Made by a program: the position numbers and the translations under genes. DNA of 39,337 nucleotides, from NCBI GenBank assembly GCA_020846005.1, contig JADLEQ010000106.1:1-39337 (forward strand), given 5' to 3'. Below the pieces are notes generated by a model. The model was not told the origin of the DNA and did no database searches. It saw only the letters and a program-made list of their open reading frames with translations. Shown one piece after another: positions 32,345-39,337 of the stretch (its first letter is position 1; the number at the start of each line of letters is the position of its first letter). Origin of the DNA: Polyangiaceae bacterium. GTDB lineage: Bacteria > Myxococcota_A > Polyangia > Polyangiales > Polyangiaceae.

Positions 32345-33253
32345 ATGGCTACGCGCCCCATGCGCGACCCCATCGAGAAGGCCGCCGTCCTCCACGAGGC
32401 GCTGCCGTACATCCGCCGCTTCCACAAGAGAACCTTCGTGGTGAAGTACGGCGGCCACGCGATGGTGGACGAGACGCTGAAGGAGAGCTTCGCGCGCGAC
32501 GTGTGCTTGCTGCGCTACGTCGGGATCCAGGTGGTCGTCGTGCACGGCGGCGGGCCACAGATCGACGATCTGCTGTCCCGCCTGGGCATCGCCCCCGCTT
32601 TCGCGGCGGGGCTCCGCGTCACGGACGAGCGCACGATGGAGGTGGTCGAGATGGTGCTCGGCGGCAAGGTGAACCAGGACATCGTGGGGCTCGTCTGCTC
32701 GCACGGTGGCCGCGCGATCGGCCTCTCCGGCAAGGACGATCACTTCATTCGGGCCCGGCCCGAGGAGCCCGCGCGCGGCGTCGGCCCGGATGGCGAGGAG
32801 ACACTCGTCGATCTCGGGCGGGTGGGCCGGGTCGAGAGCGTGGATCCGACGATCGTGCAGCGCCTGATGCAGGAGGGCTTCATCCCGGTGATCGCCCCGA
32901 TCGCCGTCGACGAGGCCGGGCGGGCGCTCAACGTCAACGCCGACACCGCCGCCGCGGCTGTCGCGGCCGCGCTCGGAGCGGCCAAGCTCGTCCTGATGAC
33001 GGACGTGGCCGGCGTGAAGGACCGCGACGGCAAGCTGCTCTCGTCGGTGCGAGCGCAGGACATCGGCGAGCTGATCGCGACCGGCGTGGTGACGGGCGGG
33101 ATGATCCCGAAGCTGCAGTGCGCGCTGGAGGCGACGCGCGGCGGCGTGGAGAAGGTCCACGTGATCGACGGCCGCGCCCGCCACGCCCTGCTGCTCGAGA
33201 TCTTCACGGACCGCGGCGTCGGGACGGAGATCCGTCGCGCCGGCGCGGGCTGA
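32345..33253 (+). CDS. argB: Acetylglutamate kinase
   Basis: This 302-residue cytoplasmic enzyme phosphorylates N-acetylglutamate in arginine synthesis. Visible motifs: FVVKYGGHAM (phosphate-binding Lys), VVVVHGGGPQI, the substrate loop GLRVTDERTMEVVEMVLGG, LNVNADTAAAAVA, and KLVLMTDVAGVKD with TGGMIPKLQCAL near the C-terminus. Length and residues are normal. The ATG at 32345 is used; an ATG five codons later is possible. It stands alone, with no other arg gene beside it. Confidence 0.95.
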   Translation: MATRPMRDPIEKAAVLHEALPYIRRFHKRTFVVKYGGHAMVDETLKESFARDVCLLRYVGIQVVVVHGGGPQIDDLLSRLGIAPAFAAGLRVTDERTMEVVEMVLGGKVNQDIVGLVCSHGGRAIGLSGKDDHFIRARPEEPARGVGPDGEETLVDLGRVGRVESVDPTIVQRLMQEGFIPVIAPIAVDEAGRALNVNADTAAAAVAAALGAAKLVLMTDVAGVKDRDGKLLSSVRAQDIGELIATGVVTGGMIPKLQCALEATRGGVEKVHVIDGRARHALLLEIFTDRGVGTEIRRAGAG

Positions 33254-33311
33254 GCCCACCCCGGCCGCCCACCGCCGGCGCGCGCCACGTGGACGACGGC
33301 GCGGGCGCGCA

Positions 33312-33351
33312 CAAAAAGGGAGCGGCGCCTCCCCCGAGGGGAAGGCGCCGC
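33312..33351 (-). terminator. Rho-independent terminator of the pilin gene
   Basis: A strong GC hairpin (gcggcgcct...aggcgccgc extended by ccccc/gggg) is followed on the minus strand by TTTTT (aaaaa at 33313-33317). It begins 23 bp after the pilin stop at 33374, which fits termination of that gene, and lies beyond the end of argB. Confidence 0.75.
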
Positions 33352-33373
33352 GGCCGGACGCCGAGGCGTCAGC

Positions 33374-33955
33374 TCATTCCTCGGGGAGGACCTCCTCGAT
33401 CGTCGGCGCGAGGACGACCACACGCTCGTTGCCCTCCTTCTTGACCGCGCCGGAGAGCGAGAACGTCGAGGTGGCCTGATCGCCGTCCAGATCGCCCTCG
33501 GCCGAGCACGTGAAGGTGCCGTTGTCGGCCGTGGGGTTCGCCGCAGTGTAGCCGTACATGTAGTACTGCGGATCGGCCATCGAGAACTTCACGCACATCC
33601 AGCCGGTCTCCTTGTCGCCCGCGGACCACTCGGACGGCTTCGACTGGTACTTCTTGCCCTCGATCGAGGTCTTCGCGGCGGGGACCTTGGCAGCCGCGGC
33701 GCCGCAGAGGCGGTTCACGATGCCCGTCGACTCGCCGAGGCCCATGACGGTCGCCGCCATGCCTTCACGGTTGAAGGAGCTGGTCGAGTCCTTCGCCATG
33801 CGGCCGAGCGCGTTGCGCGCCTCCGCCGTCTTGGCGTTGGTGATGTACTTGCGGACGCCGTAGATGGCGAGCGCGGCGAGGACGCCGATGATGGCGACCA
33901 CGATCATGAGCTCGACGAGCGTGAAGCCGCGCCGTAGCTTCTTGAGTGCGTTCAT
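33374..33955 (-). CDS. pilA: Type IV major pilin-like protein
   Basis: This 193-residue prepilin has a 10-residue leader (MNALKKLRRG), then F-T-L-V-E-L and the hydrophobic helix MIVVAIIGVLAALAIYGVRK, the classical type IVa pilin start with Glu5. The amphipathic helix AEARNALGRMAKDSTSSF follows. The globular part has cysteines in NRLCGAA, GWMCVKF and FTCSAEG and the Asp-rich GDLDGDQATSTF near the end. The ATG at 33955 has AGGAG 5 nt upstream. A near-consensus sigma-54 promoter lies 50 bp before it and a terminator follows, so it is a single-gene transcript, as expected for a highly expressed pilin controlled by PilR. Confidence 0.9.
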   Translation of the reverse strand: MNALKKLRRGFTLVELMIVVAIIGVLAALAIYGVRKYITNAKTAEARNALGRMAKDSTSSFNREGMAATVMGLGESTGIVNRLCGAAAAKVPAAKTSIEGKKYQSKPSEWSAGDKETGWMCVKFSMADPQYYMYGYTAANPTADNGTFTCSAEGDLDGDQATSTFSLSGAVKKEGNERVVVLAPTIEEVLPEE

Positions 33956-34004
33956 GGGGACTCCTGGGTGAGCGCGGGCCGGGGCGGCTCGCGCTCGGCC
34001 TGAT

Positions 34005-34019
34005 GCAGCTCCCGTGCCA
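34005..34019 (-). promoter_or_regulatory. Sigma-54 (-24/-12) promoter of the pilin gene
   Basis: On the minus strand, TGGCACGGGAGCTGC followed by A matches the consensus TGGCACG-N4-TTGCW at every fixed position but one (C for the first T of TTGC), with exact GG-N10-GC spacing. Transcription would start near 33993, leaving a leader of about 38 nt with an AGGAG before the ATG at 33955. Control by a PilR-type activator is the expected arrangement. Confidence 0.8.
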
Positions 34020-34121
34020 CGAGCCCGCCGGCGGATCGCGCCGCAGGATCTCCGCGCAGAGCCGGCGCCGGTGCCGTGAATTGTCACGCCCCGGGGGGCC
34101 GCAGCGCCGACCTGCGGCACC

Positions 34122-36299
34122 TCACCACTCGGCTCCGGGGTCCGGCTCGAGCGCTCGCCGGCCGAGCTCGGAGAGCCCCGCCTCGAGCCGCGCGTAGTCC
34201 TCAGGCGCCAGCGCCGCGCGCGCCTCGGCGCGGCGCGCGAAGAGCAGCGCCTCGCCGAACAGCAGGCGTCCCGCGGGGTCGAGGCGCGCCGCGTGGGGCC
34301 TGAGGCGCCGTGCCGCTCGCAGATAGGCGCCGAGCTCGAGGTCCACCCGCGCGAGCGCGACGCTCCGCGCCGGCTCCGGCTCGCCGGCGGCCAGCGCCAC
34401 CGCACGTTCCGCGCCGCCGAGTCGCCCGCGGAGCTCGGCCGCCGCTGCGGCGACGGACGGCGCCGCCCCCCCGAGCTCGAGCTGCCGCGAGGCCGGGCCC
34501 CACGCGCCGCCGCGCGCCAGGGCGAGCGCGAGGTTGAAGCGAGCTCGAGGATCGACCAGCGCGGCGTCCGGCACGGCGGCCGCCATGCGGCGAGCTTCGT
34601 CGTCGCGGCCGAGGCGGGACGCGACGAGCGCGGCCGCGGGCGCGAGGTGGTAGCGCGCGTTCTCGACGTACGCCCAGAAGTGCGGCTCGCTCGGGCGCTC
34701 GAGGTCGAGATCGGCCGAGCGCCGGAGCGCACCCGGGGGCCGGCGCTCGACGAGCGCCACCTGCTCCTCGAGGAGCGCCGCCAACGCGAGGGCGTCCCCA
34801 TCCGCGAGGCGCCGGCCCTGCAGCTCGAGCTGCGCCAGGTACACGCGCGTCGGCTGCGCGAGGAGGTCCAGCCGCCGCGCCTCCGGAGCCATCGCGCGGT
34901 TCATCAGCGAGAACGCCTCGTGGACCTCGCCGCGGGCCTCCCGCTCCTGCGCCAGCCGGGCGAGGGCGCGCGGGTTCGCCGGGTTCACCTCGAGCTCCCG
35001 GGACCACATCGCCTCTTCGTCCTGGTAGTCCAGCGTGCGCACCCACACCACGCCCGCGCACGCCAGCGCGACGCTGCCCACGACCAGCCCGGCCAGCCGA
35101 GACCCGCGCCGCCACCGCTCGATCGGACCGGCCAGCGCGCGAGCGATCGCGCACGCCACGACGAACGATGGGAAGTAGAGGAACCGATCTGCCGTCGGCG
35201 AGTCGAAGCCCGCGTACACGACGTGCACGATGGGCAACACCGCCGCGAGCGCCGCCGCGAACATCCACGTCCGGACGCGATCCCGCCGCCACCCTGCGGC
35301 CACGCCCGCGGCGAGCGCCACGAGCACGAGCGCGCCGAGCGCCACGGACGCCGCAGGCAGCACCGGGCCTCCTCCCTCGTACGCGATCGGTCGATAGTGG
35401 AACGTCTGCGGCCAAGGCAGCAGCAGGCGCTCCGCGTAGTAGCCCGCGGTGAGCAGGACCCACGCCGCGTGGAGCGAGAGGGGCGGCGCCGCCTCGCTCG
35501 CCTCGGGCGGACGGAGCGGCATCCACGCAGCTCGCGCGGCGAAGTACGCCACGACGACGGCCCCCGTCGCCACCGCCGCTGTGCGCAGCCGCCTGGGAGC
35601 CGCACCGTCGCCCCTCACGTCGGCGAGCGCGGCCTCCACGAGCAAGAGCAGCGGGAGGCACACGGCGTACTCCTTGCTGAGCACGGCCAGCACCCACAGC
35701 CCCCCCGCGGCGAGCCAGCGCGCCGCCCCACGCGCCGCGGCCGCCGCGACCGCCAGCTCCAGCGCGCCGAGGAGGAACGCCCCCATCCACACGTCGGTGC
35801 GCCCGGAGATCCACACCACGTTCTCCGTCCGAGACGGGTGCACCGCGAAGACCAGCGCGACCAGGAGCGCCGGCCAGGCCGCGCCCGTCCACCGCCGCGC
35901 GACCCGCACCGCGAGCCACGCCGCCGCGGCGTGGACGACGACGTTGCCGAGGTGGAACGCCCACGCCGCGCCGCCGCCAGCGACCCAGGTCGCCACGTAG
36001 CTCGCGGTGACGACCGGCCGGTAGAAGCGGACCGACGCCGTCGGCGTGAGCCGCGCCGGCGTGTCCCACAGATCGGTGCGGAAGCACCGGCCAAGGAAGC
36101 TCCAGTCGTGCGCGTACGGGTTGTCGACGATGAGCGGCAGGTCGTCGAACACGTAGCCGGCCGCGAGGCTGGGCAAGAACGTGACGAGCGCGGCCGCGAC
36201 GACGATCGCCTCGAGGCGACCGGGGTGATCGAGCCAGCTCGACGCGGCGGGCGCGCCCACCGGAGAGTCCTTCGCGGCGGCCTCCGGCCCGCCGCTCAC
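34122..36299 (-). CDS. TMTC-like polytopic membrane protein with C-terminal TPR
   Basis: This 725-residue protein starts at a GTG overlapping the upstream stop (GTGA). The N-terminal half has about ten to twelve membrane segments. The first outer loop carries YVFDDLPLIVDNPYAHDWSFL (Asp52-Asp53), the acidic pair typical of GT-C-fold glycosyltransferases. AVHPSRTENVVWISGRTDVW and DSPTADRFLYFPSF also match the TMTC/DUF1736 pattern. The C-terminal ~300 residues are TPR-like (NPANPRALARLAQEREARGE). The GT-C relatives add sugars from lipid carriers. Adjacency to the pilin gene makes pilin or surface glycoprotein glycosylation an attractive but unproven role. Confidence 0.7.
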   Translation of the reverse strand: MSGGPEAAAKDSPVGAPAASSWLDHPGRLEAIVVAAALVTFLPSLAAGYVFDDLPLIVDNPYAHDWSFLGRCFRTDLWDTPARLTPTASVRFYRPVVTASYVATWVAGGGAAWAFHLGNVVVHAAAAWLAVRVARRWTGAAWPALLVALVFAVHPSRTENVVWISGRTDVWMGAFLLGALELAVAAAAARGAARWLAAGGLWVLAVLSKEYAVCLPLLLLVEAALADVRGDGAAPRRLRTAAVATGAVVVAYFAARAAWMPLRPPEASEAAPPLSLHAAWVLLTAGYYAERLLLPWPQTFHYRPIAYEGGGPVLPAASVALGALVLVALAAGVAAGWRRDRVRTWMFAAALAAVLPIVHVVYAGFDSPTADRFLYFPSFVVACAIARALAGPIERWRRGSRLAGLVVGSVALACAGVVWVRTLDYQDEEAMWSRELEVNPANPRALARLAQEREARGEVHEAFSLMNRAMAPEARRLDLLAQPTRVYLAQLELQGRRLADGDALALAALLEEQVALVERRPPGALRRSADLDLERPSEPHFWAYVENARYHLAPAAALVASRLGRDDEARRMAAAVPDAALVDPRARFNLALALARGGAWGPASRQLELGGAAPSVAAAAAELRGRLGGAERAVALAAGEPEPARSVALARVDLELGAYLRAARRLRPHAARLDPAGRLLFGEALLFARRAEARAALAPEDYARLEAGLSELGRRALEPDPGAEW

Positions 36300-37006
36300 T
36301 TTCCCTCTTGCTCGATCTGCCTCTTGAGGAACGGATCGACCGCGAGATACGACGGCGACGCGAGCGTCACCGTCGTCCCTGCGTCCTCGACGCTCAGGAC
36401 CGCGTCGAGCCCGCTCAGCTTGCAGTGCGCGCGGTGCGCCTTGCCGCCCGCCTTCGTCGTCACGGACCACTTGCGGCCCTGCTGGCCGCCGAGCTGCGCG
36501 CACGTCCCGGCGCCGGCGCCCTGGACGGTGTACCGGAACGCGCCGACGGCGTCCGCCTTGTACCGCACCTGGATCGCGGACGAGGTCCCGCCGATCGCAC
36601 GCTCGCCAGCGCAGAAGCCGTAGTCCGGCTTGCCCTCCTCGGGGCAGGTCTTCGCCGCGACGGCCCGCTCCGCCGTGGTCGCGTTCTCGGCGACGAATCG
36701 GGCGAACAGCTCCATGAGCGGCTTCGCCTGCGCCTCCCGCGCCGTGGCGGCCTGGACCTCTCCCTCACGCGTGACGATCGAGCGATCCAGCTCGGCGAGG
36801 GCGGTGGTGTCGGCGCACTGCTTGTACGCGTGGTCACGCCACTGGCGGGCCTCCGCGAACTGCGCGCCCTCGAGCGCCTTCTTCACCGTGACCTGCGCCT
36901 CCTGGCACTTGGCGGCATCCTTCTTCGGGCCACAACCGACGACGAGGCCGGCGGCGGCCGCGGTCGCGAGGAGCCGACGGAGACCCGGGGAGGGAGCGAG
37001 CTGCAT
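36296..37006 (-). CDS. Lipoprotein of unknown function
   Basis: This 236-residue protein has a signal peptide ending in the lipobox VVGC (Cys25), followed by GPKKDAAK. A helical stretch (about 34-110, KKALEGAQFAEARQWRDHAYKQ) precedes a domain with cysteines (AKTCPEEGKPDYGFCAGE; TCAQLGG; AHCKLSG) and a beta-rich end (AVLSVEDAGTTVTLAS). No family is recognised. It overlaps the TMTC-like gene by four bases, so the two are co-translated and may act together. It is divergent from the pseudouridine synthase gene. Confidence 0.7.
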   Translation of the reverse strand: MQLAPSPGLRRLLATAAAAGLVVGCGPKKDAAKCQEAQVTVKKALEGAQFAEARQWRDHAYKQCADTTALAELDRSIVTREGEVQAATAREAQAKPLMELFARFVAENATTAERAVAAKTCPEEGKPDYGFCAGERAIGGTSSAIQVRYKADAVGAFRYTVQGAGAGTCAQLGGQQGRKWSVTTKAGGKAHRAHCKLSGLDAVLSVEDAGTTVTLASPSYLAVDPFLKRQIEQEGK

Positions 37007-37067
37007 GATGGGGGAGCGTCACCCTGGTCGCCCCGACTCCGCAAGCCCTGAGTCGCCGACGCGAGGA

Positions 37068-37073
37068 TATGCT
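37068..37073 (+). promoter_or_regulatory. Candidate -10 element, leaderless rluA-type gene
   Basis: TATGCT ends 7 nt before the ATG at 37081; a second ATG at 37069 sits inside this hexamer. If it is the -10, translation must start at 37081, without a leader. No clear -35 is visible. Confidence 0.35.
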
Positions 37074-37080
37074 GGGCCAC

Positions 37081-38157
37081 ATGCGAGCGTTTCGGGCCCC
37101 CGGCGCCGACGGCCCCGCGGACCCCACCGCGCCGCCCGGGGAACCGGCGCGCCCGCCGGGCGTCGCGCCGGACGCCCTGCTGCGGGTGCTCAGGGTCCCA
37201 CCCGAGAGCGCCGGGCTGCGGCTGGACGTGTTCGTGCAGTCCCAGCTCCGGAACACCAGCCGCACTCGCTCCCGCGCGATCGTCGAGAACAGCGCGTACG
37301 ATCTCGAGGGGCGTCGGCTGCGCGCGAACGACCGCGTCCGCGCCGAGCAGCGCGTCGCGCTGTGGCGCCCGGCGTTCGAGGAGGCCGACCTCCGCCCGGT
37401 CCAGCTGCGGCTCGTCCATGAGGACGCGCACCTGCTCGTCGTCGACAAGCCGCCCCTCATGGCCGTGCACCCGACCGCGCGCCACCACTCGAGCACGCTG
37501 ATGAAGCAGCTCGAGCTCGCGAGGGGCGGCGAGCGGGTGTGGCTGATCCACCGGCTGGACCGCGAGACGAGCGGCCTCGTGCTGGTCGCGCGGTCGCCCG
37601 AGGCCGACCGCGCGTTCAAGCGCTTGTTCGAGGAGCGGTCCACGCGAGAGGCGACGTCGCTGGCCCACGCGTCGAGCGCCGGGGTCGCCAAGACGTACCT
37701 GGCGCTCACCTGGGGCGCCCCCTCCGAGGGCGACGTCCGGCTGCCGGTCGAGCCGGACACGGCGAACCCGCTCCGCGTCAAGATGCGGATCGCGGCGCCG
37801 GGCACCGGGCTCCCTGCGCGTACGAGCCTCACGGTCCGCGAGGTGCGCGGCCGCTATGCGCTCGTCGAGTGTGAGCTCCACACGGGCCGGCAGCACCAGA
37901 TCCGGGTGCACCTCGCGGCGCTCGGCACTCCGGTCGTCGGAGACAAGCTCTACGGCCCGGACGAGCGCCTCCTCGCCCGCGCGGCGGACGGCGAGCTCAC
38001 CTCGGACGACCTCGCGCGCCTCGAGCTCCCTCGCCACGCGCTGCACGCCCACCGGTACCGCCTGCGCCACCCGCTGACGGGCGAGGAGCTCGAGCTCGTG
38101 GCGCCGCTACCGGCAGATCTGGCGGATTTCTGGGGATCGAAGGGCGCCTCGGGCTGA
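37081..38157 (+). CDS. RluA-family 23S rRNA/tRNA pseudouridine synthase
   Basis: From the ATG at 37081 this is 358 residues; an in-frame ATG at 37069 would add four. A disordered Pro-rich N-terminus (~30 residues) is followed by an S4-like region (AGLRLDVFVQSQL). The catalytic domain has the active-site Asp in IHRLDRETSGLVLVAR, the structural motif AKTYLALTWG, and HTGRQHQIRVHLAALGTPVVGDKLYG. The family converts specific uridines in rRNA or tRNA. About 12 extra residues lie before the KTYLAL strand. The exact target (RluC/RluD/other) cannot be assigned from sequence alone. Confidence 0.9.
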   Translation: MRAFRAPGADGPADPTAPPGEPARPPGVAPDALLRVLRVPPESAGLRLDVFVQSQLRNTSRTRSRAIVENSAYDLEGRRLRANDRVRAEQRVALWRPAFEEADLRPVQLRLVHEDAHLLVVDKPPLMAVHPTARHHSSTLMKQLELARGGERVWLIHRLDRETSGLVLVARSPEADRAFKRLFEERSTREATSLAHASSAGVAKTYLALTWGAPSEGDVRLPVEPDTANPLRVKMRIAAPGTGLPARTSLTVREVRGRYALVECELHTGRQHQIRVHLAALGTPVVGDKLYGPDERLLARAADGELTSDDLARLELPRHALHAHRYRLRHPLTGEELELVAPLPADLADFWGSKGASG

Positions 38158-38183
38158 GGCAGGGCCGGGGCGCGGCCTCGGCG

Positions 38184-39337
38184 TCACCACCCCGCGCACA
38201 CCACGTGGTATCCAGCGAGCCCGCACGTCGCGTCCGCCGTCGAGATCCAGGCCGACGTCGTCTGCCCGGAGACTCCGTAGTGGCCGTCGAAGAGGGCGCC
38301 GTCGGTCGTCCAGCCCGTGCAAGTGTGCGCGTCGAGCGAGCCGTCTGGGCCGCTCCCGCTGTACCAGAAGTTGCTCGTGAGGACGCCGGCGTCGGCGAGC
38401 GAGCGGTCGAGCGTGCCGCTGAGCAGATCGGCCCAGTCGCTCGCGATCACGCTGCCGTTCGGCCCGAGGATCCGCTGGTCGGTGGGGATCGAATAGTTGC
38501 CGGGCAGATCACGGATCTCGTCGGACGCGGACACCGAGAGGAAGGCTCGTGACTGCGTGATCGGCAGCGAGCCCGTCGACGCGGCGCACAGGGCGTCGGC
38601 CCCCGCGCGGCCACCGAGCGCGGTGTCGGTGCCGCCGCCGTCGAAGAGGTACACGCCCTGCCAACCGACGCACAGGACGTTGTAGGTGACGAGACCGCAC
38701 ATCGCCGCGCCCGTGTCGATCCACTGCGAGCCCGTGTGGACCTGCCGACCGTAGCGCCCGTCGCCGACGGCGGTAGAAGTCCAGCCGCTGCAGTGGTTGG
38801 GCGAGAGCGAGCCGTCCGCGTTGCTCCCGCTGTACCAGAAGTTGCCCGTGGCGCCGGCGGGCAGGACGTGAGCCCCCTCCAGCGTCCGATCGATGCTGCC
38901 GTCCAGCAGGTCGGCCCAGTCGTTCGCCACGACGCCGCCGTCCACGCTGGTCACCGGCAGCTCCGTCGGCACGCCGTAGTTCGCTGGCAGATCGCGGATC
39001 TCGTCGGTCTCGCTCACGGAGAGGAACGCGCGGACGTGAGGCAGCGAGTACGGCAGCGAGAGCCCGGCGAGGGCGTCCCGGCAGTGCTGATCTGCGCCTC
39101 CCCGCCCCCCGAGCGGCCCGGCCACGCCGCCGGCGTTGAAGAGGACGACGTCCGGCCGCGCGGAGGATCCGCCGCCGGACCCGCCCGCCCCCGCACTCCC
39201 GCTCGCCCCCCCACTCCCACTCGCCCCCCCACTCCCACTCGCCCCCCCACTCCCACTCGCCCCCCCACTCCCACTCGCCCCCCCACTCCCACTCGCCCCC
39301 CCACTCCCACTCGCCCCCCCACTCCCACTCGCCCCCG
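38184..39337 (-). CDS. Surface lipoprotein-like gene with two DUF1554/endostatin-like repeats (5' end outside window)
   Basis: The reading frame is open to the window edge, so the start and any signal peptide are missing. After a Gly/Ser/Ala linker, two homologous domains of about 155 residues follow, at about 38661-39150 and 38187-38660. Each has LGGR-GAD---C, AFLSVS--DEIRDLP-NY--PT, DWADLL-G--DR-L, NFWYSGS--DGS, C-GWT and a final C---YNVLC-GW or C---YHVVC-GW. The pattern resembles DUF1554/endostatin-like lectin-fold domains of Leptospira surface proteins; that assignment is by eye. It is likely an exported, surface-exposed protein. A GTG at 39125 falls inside the first repeat and is not a credible start. 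Confidence 0.7.
   Translation of the reverse strand, partial: GASGSGGASGSGGASGSGGASGSGGASGSGGASGSGGASGSGGASGSAGAGGSGGGSSARPDVVLFNAGGVAGPLGGRGGADQHCRDALAGLSLPYSLPHVRAFLSVSETDEIRDLPANYGVPTELPVTSVDGGVVANDWADLLDGSIDRTLEGAHVLPAGATGNFWYSGSNADGSLSPNHCSGWTSTAVGDGRYGRQVHTGSQWIDTGAAMCGLVTYNVLCVGWQGVYLFDGGGTDTALGGRAGADALCAASTGSLPITQSRAFLSVSASDEIRDLPGNYSIPTDQRILGPNGSVIASDWADLLSGTLDRSLADAGVLTSNFWYSGSGPDGSLDAHTCTGWTTDGALFDGHYGVSGQTTSAWISTADATCGLAGYHVVCAGW
39202..39337. repeat. 18-bp tandem repeat encoding a Gly-Ala-Ser linker
   Basis: The unit ctcgcccccccactccca occurs seven times without a mismatch (39202-39327), then a partial copy runs to the window edge. On the coding (minus) strand each unit reads Gly-Gly-Ala-Ser-Gly-Ser in frame with the DUF1554-like protein, forming a flexible linker. 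Copy number is likely to vary between strains. Confidence 0.9.

Noticed and set aside
39202-39337. CRISPR-like array
   Set aside because: The 18-bp units are contiguous without spacers and keep a coding frame; it is a linker-encoding tandem repeat.
1-39337. tRNA, rRNA, riboswitch, insertion sequence or prophage genes
   Set aside because: I looked for typical cloverleaf/TTCGA patterns, transposase and integrase motifs and leader structures before biosynthetic genes and saw none that I could support.

Overview
The window looks like chromosomal DNA from a myxobacterium (Myxococcota), probably a Polyangiales/Sorangium-type genome. The assignment rests on very high GC, many GTG starts, numerous small lipoproteins, Gly/Ser/Ala or Pro-rich linkers, PEGA and MglA-type GTPase proteins, and a PilR/prepilin set. 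It is an inference from gene content; no marker gene such as rRNA is present. I see no phage genes, insertion sequences, tRNAs, rRNAs or CRISPR array.

Layout. 1-527: short tandem repeats (15-, 13- and 16-bp units), then a promoter-like site. 528-2400: three-gene TolQ/ExbB-ExbD-ExbD proton-channel operon. 2519-6424: housekeeping run pyrC-carA-rimO with touching or overlapping ends. 6463-11607: a small lipoprotein on the minus strand, a large phosphodiester-glycosidase-like exoprotein and a PEGA-repeat membrane protein. 11609-15727 (minus strand): PilR-type sigma-54 activator followed by two class III prepilins, a prepilin-like protein without the cleavage motif, and a helical-repeat protein. 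15825-19792: a large lipoprotein, an MglA-like GTPase with a long C-terminal extension, and a zinc-ribbon rhomboid protease. 19989-30641: ten co-directional plus-strand genes. These start with sigma factor, putative anti-sigma protein, two lipoproteins and an LpxL-type acyltransferase. A promoter at 23321-23350 then precedes a J-domain protein, a DnaK paralogue, a partner carrying the same C-terminal module, an M1 metallopeptidase and a polytopic membrane protein. 30611-31960 (minus strand): glycogen-synthase-like protein lacking its catalytic signature residues. 31961-32344: pyrimidine-rich spacer. 32345-33253: argB. 33374-33955 (minus strand): a major-pilin-like gene with a near-consensus sigma-54 promoter. 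34122-37006 (minus strand): lipoprotein plus TMTC-like membrane/TPR protein. 37081-38157: RluA-type pseudouridine synthase. 38184 to the window end (minus strand): 5'-truncated surface lipoprotein-like gene with two DUF1554/endostatin-like repeats.

How it fits together. PilR, two prepilins, a degenerate prepilin, a major-pilin-like gene with a -24/-12 promoter, an MglA-like GTPase, an Agl-like proton channel and a DnaK paralogue are all parts of the kinds used in myxobacterial surface motility and polarity. That is a thematic link, not proof of one system. The candidates least explained by known systems are the J-protein/DnaK/shared-module cluster, the MglA-like fusion and the catalytically stripped glycogen synthase homologue.
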